Assembly: GCA_949128115.1 (NCBI GenBank)
Contig: OX421962.1
Span: 10,615,262 to 10,679,261, forward strand
Source: Anaspis maculata
Lineage: Eukaryota > Arthropoda > Insecta > Coleoptera > Scraptiidae
DNA length: 64,000 nt
Direction: 5' to 3'
The translations under genes and the position numbers were made by a program. Numbering within the stretch: the stretch's first letter is position 1; each line of letters begins with the position of its first letter. Positions 46,865-56,775 of this stretch are shown one piece after another. The notes beneath the pieces were generated by a model. It was given only the letters and a program-made list of their open reading frames with translations, searched no databases and was not told the DNA's origin.

Positions 46865-48458
46865 TTCAACACGTGCCTTTTCAAATAAAACTTTTGTTTG
46901 GCCCTGTATGAACAATGGTTGCACTGGAACCAGTTAATTTTTTCATTCGTAGCATGTCTCAGAATATTGTGCCTGTTCAAATTTGATTTTGTTTCTGTTC
47001 GGTACGAACAATGGCTGCACTGGAACCAATTGATTTCTTCATTCGCAGCGTGTTCATTCATCATGTGCTCTCTCAAAATTGATTTTTTTTCAGCTCGGTA
47101 CGAACATTGGTCACACTGCAGCCAGTTTATTTTTTCATTTGCAGCATGTTTCAACATGTGCGTTTTCAAGGAGTACTTTCTTGAAGTTCGGTACGAACAA
47201 TCGTTGCAATGGAACGAGTTGATTTCTTGTTCTTCATTCGTGGCATGTTTAAAAAGATGAGTCCTCAAAGCCGACTTGTGTTTGGATCGGTACGGACAAT
47301 GACTGCATTGGAACCAGGCGATTTCTTCATTCGTAACATGTTTCAATAGGTGGCTGTTCAAATTTGACACACACTTAGCTCGGTACGAACAATGGTTACA
47401 AGGGAACCAGTTGATTTCTTCATTTGTAGCATGTCTGAATATGTTGTGCGTTTTCAAGCTTGACCTTTCTTTAGCTCGGTACGAACAATGGTTGCACTGT
47501 AACCAGCTGATTACTTCATCAGCGGCATGTTTATTTATAATGTGCTGTTTCAAACGCGACTTGAACTTAGCTCGGTACGAACAATCGTTGCACTGGAACC
47601 AGTCAACTTCTGCATTCGTAGCATGTTCAATTATCATGTGCTCTCTTAAAAATGACTTTTTCAGAGTTCGGTACGAACAATCGATGCAATGAAACCAGTT
47701 GGTTTCTTGTTCTTCATTCGTAGCATGGTTGAACAGGTGCATTTTAAAATCATACTTTTGTTTTGTTCGATAGGGACAATACTTGCAATGGAACCATGTG
47801 ATTTTTTCGTTAGCAGCATGCGCTGCAGCTGCATGTTTTCTTATCATGTGCTGTTTCAAACTCGACTTATGTTTAGTTTGGTACGAACAATGGTTGCACT
47901 GGAACCAGTCGAGCTTTTTAGACGTCGATATGTTCATTTTCATTACTCCATTATCCCTGGTAGTCCTTGCAATAGCCCCTTTGAAATCTGACGTTTCCAT
48001 ATTTTCGGTCTCTGCTGTGATTAGTTGTGATGGCTCCCCCATCGGCTTTTTTCCACATAAAACGTGATGTTTTACAAGACATAAACTCGAATATGATTCA
48101 TATTTGCATTGGCCACAAAGATATGATACAATTTCTTCAGGCAACGTCTCATTTTCATTGTTTCCGGACAGCGCAGTATGTATTTGTTTGTAATGTTCGT
48201 ATAATCCGAAACGATAGTAGCTTTTCTGGTTGCAGTAAATGCAAGAGAACTGTTCCGGTTCGACAGTGGAATGGTACAATTCAGCTGCATAAACATTTTT
48301 GTGATTCCTCTGAACGTGGTGGTTGAGTTGAAAGACTGATTCAGTCCGGTGTGAACATTGCGAACAGTTGTACGCAGGAAATATTTCGGGTAGTTCTAAC
48401 CTGAAACAGCACAGAAATGGGACTTTGTAAAAAACTACTGAAAACTAGCAACTCACAT
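46852..48458 (-). CDS. C2H2 zinc-finger protein, 14 fingers (paralogue A)
   Basis: A predicted 516-aa nuclear poly-zinc-finger protein, probably DNA-binding. Its exons are 48457-48458 (AT of the start codon) and 46852-48400, with a 56-bp intron (GTGAGT donor, TTTCAG acceptor) that splits ATG as AT|G; an in-frame stop lies upstream in exon 1. Fingers in order are YNCSQCSHRTE, FSCIYC, a C2HC-like third (YLCGQC ending KHHVLC), then eleven with the consensus xxCNHCSYRxK..S.LK.H...H. The two longer gaps come before fingers 3 and 4. Linkers are ATNEEINW-like, not the canonical TGEKP. It is paralogous to the gene at 54565-56173 (same exon structure, same finger number) in divergent orientation. The final three residues and stop lie in a foldback arm. 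DNA target and role unknown. Confidence 0.92.
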
Positions 48459-48465
48459 TTCTGTA

Positions 48466-48482
48466 GATGACGCAGACTGCAG
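48466..48482 (-). promoter_or_regulatory. Conserved 5' UTR block before the split start codon (gene A)
   Basis: CTGCAGTCTGCGTCATC lies just upstream of the exon-1 donor, and the identical block lies at 54541-54557 before the paralogue. The coding frame is closed by a stop nearby, so the match is in non-coding exon sequence. It could be a retained UTR element or simply recent duplication. Confidence 0.55.
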
Positions 48483-48649
48483 AGGTATCTTCTACTTGAA
48501 GGATTCTACCGTTGTTCTACTTCAGTCTTCAGTAACAACGACCACTCCACTCACTTCAGTCACGAGTGACGTCAACGTCATCAGCTAGGCGCGGATAGAG
48601 TGACGACAAGTGCACTCCCTGCCAGACTCTAGACACGGAACGGGAAAAC

Positions 48650-48915
48650 GGTCAGCCGTTGCCATGGCAACCATGGATGCAAACCCGAAATGACACTTGA
48701 CGTTGACTGGCTGGCAAATAACAAAATGTATAAAAGGCTTCGATAAAAGGCCGCTCCAGGTAGAAATCGCCCTTTTCTCAGCGAAACATCACCACTGGCC
48801 TTGTAAGGAGAATCAAGTGTGCAGTTTACAAGTGTGGTCAACGTCAACTGTCATTTCGGGTTTGTATCTATGCTATGCATGTATATGGCCTGGCCATGGC
48901 AACGGCACCTTGACC
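48650..48915. mobile_element. 266-bp palindromic element upstream of gene A
   Basis: CCGTTGCCATGGC and AAACCCGAAATGACA...TTGACGTTGAC on the left are inverted on the right (GTCAACGTCAACTGTCATTT, GCCATGGCAACGG). The tips are GGTCA on the left and TGACC on the right. TATAAAAGG near 48729 lies in the loop; I do not claim it as a promoter. Confidence 0.65.
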
Positions 48916-49118
48916 ACCATAGAATACTTTGACCACATGGGCGAAGATTAGGTTGGTAATAATTTGACAAGCCGTCAAAAACGATTAAATTTTGGTGACC
49001 GGACAATAGGCGATTTACTTAAGAAAAACGCTACCTGGTGTAGAGCTCGGTACTTGATCGTAGAGGACGTTTTTGAGAGAAACACACACTCGGAAGTCTA
49101 GTAGCCTAGGTGGGCACT

Positions 49119-49568
49119 GGGGAACTATAGTGGCAAACGCCTGAAGTAATGGCGCTCGTGTTCCATGCACCCCAGCTATCATCAGTGTCATTTAAGCGTA
49201 CATAACCTCAACTTTGTAGTTGTCATTTCATTTTCATTTGTCAGCACTCAGCATAGGAACCAGCGGTTTGCGTTACTTCGCGAGTTGAAAAGTAGAAACG
49301 CCGACAAGCCAAAAATCGCGGTAAAAAAATTGGTAGTGACGTGTTGTGTATCAGACTGCAACAGTTCCAAAGGACCATACCTTTGCAGTTTGCACTATCC
49401 CTTTTTTATTCCCTCTCAGTGGGGCTCCCTCCCCGCCTCAACTCTTCATTGAGCACTTTCCACTCTCCGTACATTTGTTTGCATTTCTTTGAGGTTATGT
49501 ACGTTAACTGTCAATATGGGTGCATGGAACACGTCGCCCTCTACAATCCGTTTTGCCTATAGTTCCCC
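49119..49568 (+). mobile_element. 450-bp TIR element, possible THAP remnant
   Basis: The left end GGGGAACTATAGTGGCAAAC is inverted on the right (TTTTGCCTATAGTTCCCC). Inner arms share GTGTTCCATGCACCC / GGGTGCATGGAACAC. The interior plus frame contains VVTCCVSDCNSSKG, which looks like the start of a THAP zinc-binding domain (C-x3/4-C), but nothing downstream confirms it. No clear target duplication. Confidence 0.6.
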
Positions 49569-49732
49569 ATTACATGAAATTTGACAAGTAGAAATAATCT
49601 GAAAAGGGGTTTGCAGGTTTGCATTTGTGTCTCTTATTTCATGTTATGGTTAGCGTATTTAGCAGGCTTGTAGTAGATCTAGCTCCAGAGGTGCGCAGCT
49701 GAAAGACTACGCCCCCAGCAATGCACTAAATA

Positions 49733-49894
49733 ATGCTAAATGCAATGCATTGCGGTAAAAAAAGACAACGTTTACGTCGCGAACACAAAGGTAGCTACGG
49801 CGAGCTTGTTAGTTTGAAAAATGCGGATCTCCAGCTGAAGTCCAAGCAGGAAATCTTTATAAAAAAGCGAGGAAATAAGGTAGGTGGTGGTTGA
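49733..49894 (+). CDS. Possible short first exon, hypothetical
   Basis: ATG at 49733 opens 53 codons of basic, charged sequence (GKKRQRLRREHKGSYGELVS ... SKQEIFIKKRGNK) ending at a good donor, AAG|GTAGGT (donor GT at 49880-49881). The composition resembles coding sequence more than the surroundings do. I recognise no domain and no second exon. Plus 49891-50142 is open for 83 codons just downstream and could be coincidental. Confidence 0.25.
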   Translation: MLNAMHCGKKRQRLRREHKGSYGELVSLKNADLQLKSKQEIFIKKRGNKVGGG

Positions 49895-51244
49895 CTGTGC
49901 ACGGCCAGCCCGAGGTGATTTTTTCTTGGCTGGCAGGCTGGTCGACGGGCTTGTGTGTTTCCCTCCGTGCGGGTGTGACAGAGTCTGTTGCTCTTCCTTG
50001 GGCGGAAGCTATGGATGATTTAGAGAAAGGTCTGCGACGACGCTGGTCATCAACATGGGGCCCAATAACGAGCCTATGGGGTCCCAAGGGTTCACAGGAA
50101 CGAAACTTTGCTTGTAGCGTACTGCACAAAACAGCAAAGTGACAGTTTTGACATGCCACCGATTGACGTAACCACCGCCGTTGCCAGGCGGCAACTTACA
50201 CCACTTCTAAAAATTAATTCCCTAAAACTTCCTCGACGAAACGGCCATTTTCCCCAATAAGGTCAATCGCCTATTCTTCGCCGGACAATTCTTTGCCAGA
50301 AACTTTGGAGCTGTGATGAGGTCCATTGTGAGTGTGATATTCAAAGCCCTATCCCCCACTGAGTTTTTACGTAGCGTTTCAAGCCCCTTGTCTCTACCAG
50401 AATCGTTTGGGATCTTGATGAACCCCCTTGGGTATCTTCAAATTTTCTGAAGATTTGCTTCGCCCTTATACCTTGGACGGTTTCTCAGAGCCCTATTATA
50501 GGCCCCCTTGTCTTCATGTCGCATTTGTAGCCCTACTGAGCTCCTTTGTATCTTGCATTAGTTTTCAAAGCTCTATAGTTGGCTCCTCTGTGCGTCTTCT
50601 TGTGTTGGTCGAAATTCTACTGGCCCTCCTTGTGTCTCCAAGTGTCATATGGAGCCCTAGTGAGCCAGGCAGGCCTTCTTGCGATTTTCAGAGCTTTATC
50701 CTCCCTTGTGTCTACACCAAAGCATTTCAAGCCCTGCTGAGTCCCTTTGTATCTTCAAGTATCGTTAAGAGCCCTATTGAGCCTCTTGTGTCTTCAGTTA
50801 TCGTTTGCAACCCAAGTGACCTCCTTCTGATTTTTTGATGTTTCTGGAATCTTAGAAACCTCCTTTGTACCTTTTTAGGTTTCTCAGAGCCCTATGTGGC
50901 CCCCTGGTGTCTTCATGTTGCATTTGCAGCCCTGCTGAGCCCTTTTTCACAATTTGTTAGTTTTTCAAGCTTTAGTCAGGTCCTGTTGGACTTTTATGTG
51001 TTGGTCAAAGTTCTACGGGACCCCTTCGTGTCCCCAAGTGTCATTTGGAGCCCTAGTGAGCCCCGCCAGACCTTCGGCCGATTTTTAGAGGTTTCTTCTC
51101 TTTTGTGTCTACATTGAAGCGTTTCAAGCCCTATTGAGGGTCGGGTAACAGAATATCCCAGCCAAAAATATCCCTGCCAATAATATCCCTGCGACAAAAT
51201 TTCCCAATCTGAAAATATCGCAAGGAAGTAACAGCTCTTGGTGA

Positions 51245-51612
51245 GGCGACAGTCGAGCGAAACCCCACAGGCGCTAACATGGTTCCGGGGCCACAGACGC
51301 GAAAGTGGTTTGAGGCACACACAAGCGAAAACTCTGATAGACGGATTCCGTAGTGCAATGTGGCAACGCCGCCCATCCTCCTGCGTCATCATCGGCTGCG
51401 CACAGACCCATCGGGGGACACAGGAGCGAAAGCACCTTGAGGGCCACAGGAGCGAACGTGGTTTCAGCGACGCACAAGCGAAAGCACATCGGGGGACGCA
51501 GACGCGAAAGCACTTCGAGGGCCACAGGAGCGAAAACATTTGGTTTGGAGCTCTGCAGAATTCGTAGCGGTTCGTCTACTTCCAGGCAGATGGCGCCATC
51601 GGTTCATGTTCA
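51245..51612 (+). repeat. Inner inverted arm, left
   Basis: It runs from ACAGTCGAGCGAAACCCCAC to the GGCGCCATCGGTTCATGTTC end. Internally it is built of ~27-30-bp units (GGGCCACAGGAGCGAA, ACACAAGCGAAA). It is almost identical to the inverse of 51757-52125, with only occasional differences seen (for example a C/T change near 51498). Confidence 0.9.
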
Positions 51613-51756
51613 TTGATTTATAATGATTCATTGTTATCGAGCCACGTGTACCTACCTATAAGCCATCAATCACTTATAAGCTAAATTCTGCATTTGAGTA
51701 TACCTATACTAAGTAATAATTAATAAAATAAAAAACAAATAAACCTCTTATGAACA

Positions 51757-52125
51757 TGAACATGAACATGAACCGATGGCGCCATCTGCCTGGAAGTAGA
51801 CGAACCGCTACGAATTCTGCAGAGCTCCAAACCAAATGTTTTCGCTCCTGTGGCCCTCGAAGTGCTTTTGCGTCTGCGTCCCCCGATGTGCTTTCGCTTG
51901 TGCGTCGCTGAAACCACGTTCGCTCCTGTGGCCCTCAAGGTGCTTTCGCTCCTGTGTCCCCCGATGGGTCTGTGCGCAGCCGATGATGACGCAGGAGGAT
52001 GGGCGGCGTTGCCACATTGCACTACGGAATCCGTCTATCAGAGTTTTCGCTTGTGTGTCCCTCAAACCACTTTCGCGTCTGTGGCCCCGGAACCATGTTA
52101 GCGCCTGTGGGGTTTCGCTCGACTG
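51757..52125 (-). repeat. Inner inverted arm, right
   Basis: Inverse of 51245-51612, beginning with ATGAACATGAACATGAAC, a small GAACAT tandem absent as such on the left. The high identity between arms implies recent formation or gene conversion. Confidence 0.9.
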
Positions 52126-52159
52126 TCGTGTATTCCAGCTCTTCAGCCACCGGATCTAG

Positions 52160-52352
52160 GTAAAAACGTCCCCTGCAAAACGTCCCCAGAAAAAATGTCC
52201 TCCACAATACGTTCCGTGGAAATTACGTCCCCGGGAAAAAAACGTCCCAAGAAAAAGACGTCTCAGGGTATATACATCCCCAGGAAAATACGTCCTCGGA
52301 AAAAAAAGTCCCCCGGAAGAGACGTCCCTGGAAAAATACGTCTCCTTTGTGG
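52160..52352 (+). repeat. ~16-bp ACGTCCCC minisatellite
   Basis: About eleven degenerate units of GGAAAAAACGTCCCC lie in tandem (for example near 52169, 52182, 52222 and 52243). A matching-phase but different minisatellite, AAATATCCCTGCC, lies at 51155-51225 outside the other inner arm. Non-coding. Confidence 0.75.
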
Positions 52353-53609
52353 ATTACTCTGGATACTCACTCTGATGAGCTTCTTTGTGTCGTCATGTTA
52401 CTTCCGAAACTCCAGTGGAGACTGTCTCTTGTGCCCTTCATGTGTGTGCTCAGCAGGGCTTCAAACGACACAAGGGGGCCCAGTAAAGCTTCATTGACAT
52501 AACATGATGGCAAAAGGGGACTTACTGGTATTCTGAAAGCCAACAAAAGGCTAAGTGGGCTTACCTCGGTGCTTACTCATGCTCCTGAACTCTCGGAAAG
52601 ATGCAAAAGGGCTCAGCAGGGCTTCAAAAGACGTTGAAGAAACAAGAGGGTCAAATGGAGCCATGTGTAACACAAGAAGGCAGAAGGGAGCTTACTGGAA
52701 CTCTGAGAGACTTGAAAAAGCACGTGGAGGCTAATAAAAGCTTCAAACTAAACTTGCGTACACATGGGAGCCCAATAGGGCTCCGTATGTCTCATGAAGG
52801 CAGAAGGGATTTACACTAGGGTTTCCAAGCCTGGGGGCTTACTGGAACTCTGAAAGCCACAAGAAAACATAGGGGGCTCGTTAGGGCTCCAAACGACACT
52901 TGGGGACACAAGGGGGCCCAGTAGAGATCCGAATGCTACGAAAAAATGCAAGGCAGTAAGGCTTCAAACGATACTGAAGACAGAAGCGGGCCCAATGGAC
53001 CTTTGCATAACAATGAAGGGAAGAGTGGGCTTACTGAAACTCTGGAAGCCAATAAAAACATAAGTGGGCTCATTAGGCTCCATCTCGGGTTTTGTACTAC
53101 ACTTGAGGACACAAGGGGGCCAGATAGGTCTCCGAATACCACATTAAGGCACAAGGTGCTTACTTTATGCTCCGAAAGTCTCGGGAAAGATATGTAAGGG
53201 GGCTCAGCAGGACTTCAAAAGACATTGAATAAATAAGGGGGGCCAATGAAGCTCTGGATAACAAGCCATGACATGACATGATGGCACACCGTTGCTTGCT
53301 GCTTAGAAAGTCATGAAAATGCACGAGGCCTCAGCAGGGCTTTAAACCCTGCCCTAGCCTATCTAGCCTTGTGTCTATATTGTGACGATTTGAGCCCTGC
53401 TAGCACCCTGCTTGTGTCTTGAAGTATCGTCGAGAGCCCTAGAGTGAGCTCTGCCAGGTCTGCTTGTGATATTCAGAGCCCTATCGCCCCTTGTGTCTAC
53501 ATTGTAGGATTCCAAGTCTTGTTGAGCCCTCTTGTGTCTTGAAGGCCGACAAAGACTCGTTCCGCCAAGCTCCAAAACGGAAGCAAATTACAAACTGAAA
53601 TAACTCACA

Positions 53610-53794
53610 TGAATTTCCGTCCAATACGCAACTTTGAGCGGCTGGTTTTTTTTGAAATTCGGTTTAATTAACTTTTTATACGTAAATCCTGCTGCAACTG
53701 CAAGCCTACTTGGATGTTCCTTGTCTTGCCAATAGTTCTTCATGATTCGTCGTGTCTTTTCGACTGCAAGATGTGAAAGGATTGATGATTCCAT
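53610..53794 (-). CDS. Possible first exon, hypothetical
   Basis: ATG at 53794 opens 61 codons ending at a consensus donor CAT|GTGAGT (donor at 53609-53604). The peptide begins MESSILSHLAVEKTRRIM and contains NYWQDKEHPSRLAVAAGFTY and KKNQPLKVAYWTEIH. The composition looks coding, and it is basic with a possible DNA-binding or nuclease-like flavour, but I recognise no family. A downstream exon would have to lie leftward beyond or within the FB-like element. Not supported by a paralogue in this window. Confidence 0.35.
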
Positions 53795-54540
53795 GGGACC
53801 CCTTTTTTTGGACGAAGGCCTAGTACTTTTTAAGTTTGAATCAACCTAAAGTTGAACCGGCTTCTAGAGGTTAGAAATATTTTTGACACCTGTCAAATGT
53901 CAAAGCTGCTTGGATTTATTTGTTCATTGGCGAAAATTAAAAACAGGTCGGAAAATTACTACATTTTCCAATATAATGGAAAAAGCGTCAGACATCAGTG
54001 ACATCACGTCCCGCAAAAATATTCCGTCTATCTGCAGAGGATATGCGTGAAAAATGCGTTCCAAAAGTGGTCCGAATGATGAACGCTAAATGAAGCCAGA
54101 GCAGCCAACCGCAAAGTTTTGAGGATTTTCTATATTTCAGATTTGGAAACTTAAAAACAAAATCTCACAGCCGACTAGAATCACGTCACGGTTCACGGTA
54201 CAGGTGAACATACTATAGCACCGAAATTTTATCCCCACCGTGGGCGACACAGAACAGCAATAACAGCACTGGGGCACAAAACAATTTCGCGGTATTTTCC
54301 ATGGTCGTGGACAGTTGGTCACAGACAGTCGTGGTGAAGGCTTCGTGAGGTTAATTATTCAGGTTAGGCTACAACGATGAGAGTGACAGACTTTTGACGC
54401 AAGACATTGACACTAATGACAGTATTTCTCAACTCATGCAGAAGCGCCCCCTACATGTACATCACCCTGTTCAAAACACGATTTGTGGTCATTTTCAGAG
54501 GGAGCGTTCTTTTGTGATACCGATGTGTATATTGGACCCT
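53795..54540. other. Intergenic region upstream of gene B
   Basis: It lies between the possible minus-strand exon and the zinc-finger gene B, and would hold divergent promoters if both are real. No TATA box or element that I can support. GAAGCGCCCCCT near 54442 and the ATCACCCTG word near 54461 were noted only. Confidence 0.4.
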
Positions 54541-54557
54541 CTGCAGTCTGCGTCATC
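54541..54557 (+). promoter_or_regulatory. Conserved 5' UTR block before the split start codon (gene B)
   Basis: CTGCAGTCTGCGTCATC, identical to the block at 48466-48482 of gene A, lies 8 bp before the AT of the split start codon. A TAA in frame (54558-54560) closes any upstream coding. Confidence 0.55.
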
Positions 54558-54564
54558 ATAAAAA

Positions 54565-56173
54565 ATGTAAGTTACTGCTGAATGCTGTCAAATTTGCTCT
54601 CAATTCCATATTTCTGTGGGATTTCAGGTTAGAACTACCCGATATAGTTGACACGTACAACTGTTCGCAATGTTCACACCGGACTGAATCAGTCTTTCAA
54701 CTCGACCACCACGTCCAACGGGCTCACGAAAATGTTTATACAGCTGAACTGTATAATGCCACTGCCGAACCGGAACAGTTCTCTTGCATTTACTGCAGCT
54801 CCAGGAGCTTCTATCGTTTCGAGATATACGAACATTACAAACATATACATGATACGGGGACCGGAAACAATGAAAATGGGACGTTTCCTGAAGAAATTGA
54901 AAGTTATCCGTGTTACCACTGCAAATATGAATCGAATTCGGTTTTATCTCTTGTAAAACATCACCATTTGTGTACAAAGAAGCCGATGTGGAAGCCACAA
55001 CTTCCCATAAGAGAGACCGAAAATATAGAAACGCCAGATTTGAAAGGGGCTGTTGCAAGGATTACCGGAGATATTGGAGTGATGAAATCGAACATGTCGA
55101 CGCCAGAAAAACTCAGCTGGCTCCAGTGCAACCATTGTTCGTACCGAACTGAACATAAGTTGAGTTTGAAACAGCACATGATAAGAAAACATGCACGTGC
55201 AGCACAATCTGCAAACGAAAAAAGCATCTGGCTCCATTGCAACTATTGTTCGTACCGAGCTAAACAAAAGTATGATTTAAAAATGCACCTGTTCTACCAT
55301 GCTACGAATGAAAAACAAGAAATCGACTGGTTTGAGTGTAACCACTGTCCATACCGAACTTTAAAAAGCTCATTTTTAAGAGAGCACATGGCAGCTGAAC
55401 ACGCTGCGAATGAAGAATTTTGGTTCGAGTGCAACGATTGTTCGTACAGATCTACGTCGAAGTCGCATTTGAAACAGCACATGATAAGTATACATGCAGA
55501 ACACGCGGCAAACAAAGAGATCAGAAGCTTTCAGTGCAACCATTGTTCGTATCGAACTAATCAAAATTCTCTTTTGAAACTGCACAAGATAATTAGGCAT
55601 ACTGTCGACGAAAAAATCAACTGGTTCCAGTGCTGCCGTTGTTCGTACCGAGCTAAACAAAAGCAGCTTTTGCAACAGCACGTAATAAGTAAACATGCCG
55701 CATACGAAGAATTCACCTGGTTCCAGTGCAACCATTGTTCGTACCGGGCCAAACGAGAGACATATTTGAAAGCTCACATGCTGAAACATACTGCGATTGA
55801 AGAAATCACATGGTTCCAGTGCAGACACTGTTCGTACCGATCTAAGCATAACTCAACTCTGAAAACGCACATGTTGCAGCATGCTGCGGATGAAGAAATC
55901 AACTGGTTCAAGTGCAGCGATTGCTCGTACCGAGCCAAGCAAAAGTCGAATTTGAATCAGCACATTGTGCGTCGACATGCTGCAGACAACTGGTTCCACT
56001 GCAACAATTGTTCGTATCGAACTAAACAGAAGCAGCGTTTGGAACCGCACATGATGAGGAAACATGCAGAGCATTCTGCCGACGAAAAAATCACCTGGTT
56101 CAATTGCAGTCGTTGTTCGTACCGAACCAAACAGAAGTTTCGTTTGAACAAACACGCCTTGAAACATGTGTAG
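54565..56173 (+). CDS. C2H2 zinc-finger protein, 14 fingers (paralogue B)
   Basis: A predicted 515-aa nuclear poly-zinc-finger protein. Exons are 54565-54566 (AT) and 54628-56173, with a 61-bp intron (GTAAGT donor, TTTCAG acceptor) splitting the initiator as AT|G. The protein opens LELPDIVDTYNCSQCSHRTE. Fourteen fingers follow: two degenerate N-terminal ones, a C2HC-like third (YPCYHC ending HHHLC), then eleven of the CNHCSYR..K type with linkers such as ADEEINW. Fingers 4-6 align best with gene A; later fingers differ at recognition-helix positions and in order, suggesting divergent DNA targets. The last residues are LKHV before TAG, unlike gene A. An AATAAA follows the stop by 67 bp. Function unknown; expanded arrays of this kind in insects are commonly sequence-specific DNA binders. 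Confidence 0.93.
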
Positions 56174-56240
56174 GCGACGATGGCTTCGGCTCCGACCTTT
56201 GAGGAGATACCTAGACTACAGACTCCGTCAGTTCAGAAGA

Positions 56241-56246
56241 AATAAA
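56241..56246 (+). terminator. Polyadenylation signal of gene B
   Basis: AATAAA lies 67 bp after the TAG of gene B, a normal distance for a metazoan mRNA 3' end. Gene A has no equivalent because the foldback starts at its stop codon. Confidence 0.65.
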
Positions 56247-56264
56247 GTATAAAGCCACCCTGCT

Positions 56265-56405
56265 TACTTTATTCAGTAAATTTGGCTGAATTTTTGTACT
56301 TAGGTACCTATTGTAGATCTTAACTTGATAAATATATTCCTGAAAAATCCCTCTCTGTGAACAGTTTTTCGCCTATACCTACTACTAATAAGGATAAGGG
56401 AAAGG
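56265..56405. repeat. Solo arm-tip of the 35023-37418 element family
   Basis: AATTTGGCTGAATTTTTGTA, ATATATTCCTGAAAAATCC and GAACAGTTTTTCGCCTA match the outer arm at 35056-35160. A relic fragment just after gene B. Confidence 0.65.
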
Positions 56406-56430
56406 GATCGACTTTGTGATTGTCAAGTGT

Positions 56431-56561
56431 GGGCGATTTCCATTTAAAACACTTTGTGTTAGCTTGTGTCGATAACACACAGCAACACAAATCAAATGGA
56501 TCTCTGTGGAACGCATTTGTGTCGACACAAGTCGACTTGTGTCGGTAAATGGAAAGCGCCC
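56431..56561. mobile_element. 131-bp MITE (GGGCGATTTCCATTTA family), copy 1
   Basis: Tips are GGGCGATTTCCATTTA and, inverted, GGGCGCTTTCCATTTA. The interior is built of GTGTCGACACAAGTCGACTT-type words. TGT flanks lie on both sides. The termini resemble the GGGTGCTTTCCACC family next to it, so the two may share a transposase of the Harbinger kind (inferred from the 3-bp duplications). Confidence 0.8.
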
Positions 56562-56635
56562 TGTGTGGTCTGCAGCTACATGAGACGGCCGGGAACTACC
56601 CTATTGTTACATGACGTCTCGCCTCGTATAATAAT

Positions 56636-56775
56636 GGGCGTTTTCCATTTACCGACACAAGTCGACTTGTGTCGTCACAAATCGACACAAATGCGTTCCA
56701 TTTGATCTGTGTTCCTTTGTGCCATCGACACAAGCTGACACAAACCGACACACATGTTTTAAATGGAAATCGCCC
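56636..56775. mobile_element. 140-bp MITE (GGGCGATTTCCATTTA family), copy 2
   Basis: It is inverted relative to copy 1: the left tip is GGGCGTTTTCCATTTA and the right end AAATGGAAATCGCCC. It has the same GACACAAGTCGACTTGTGTC core. Only AT is duplicated at the flanks. Confidence 0.8.

Larger units (their letters stand above)
50330..53560. mobile_element. Large FB-like palindromic element made of tandem repeats
   Basis: The left wing (50330-51130) consists of degenerate repeats rich in GAGCCCTA(T/C)TGAGCCCC and TTGTGTCTTCA. The right wing (52350-53330) consists of the same text inverted (GGGCTCAGCAGGGCTTCAAA, GACACAAGGGGGCC), and 53360-53560 returns to plus orientation. In the centre, near-identical arms 51245-51612 and 51757-52125 face each other across a ~145-bp loop. 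Long inverted arms built of short tandem repeats are the hallmark of Drosophila foldback (FB) elements; the similarity is architectural, not of sequence. Overlapping frames (51238-51567 and its mirror 51808-52065, among others) repeat RGTQERKHLEGHRSE-like text and are repeat artefacts. Confidence 0.75.

Noticed and set aside
46898..48326. Plus-strand frames opposite zinc-finger gene A (and minus frames opposite gene B)
   Set aside because: They are antisense shadows of the regularly spaced C2H2 codons.
48720..48740. TATAAAAGG as a promoter
   Set aside because: It lies in the loop of a palindromic mobile element, and no transcript start can be tied to it.
50994..52159. Overlapping long frames on both strands around the FB-like core (up to 181 codons)
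   Set aside because: They follow the ~30-bp repeat unit in several frames and both orientations at once, so repeat periodicity explains them.
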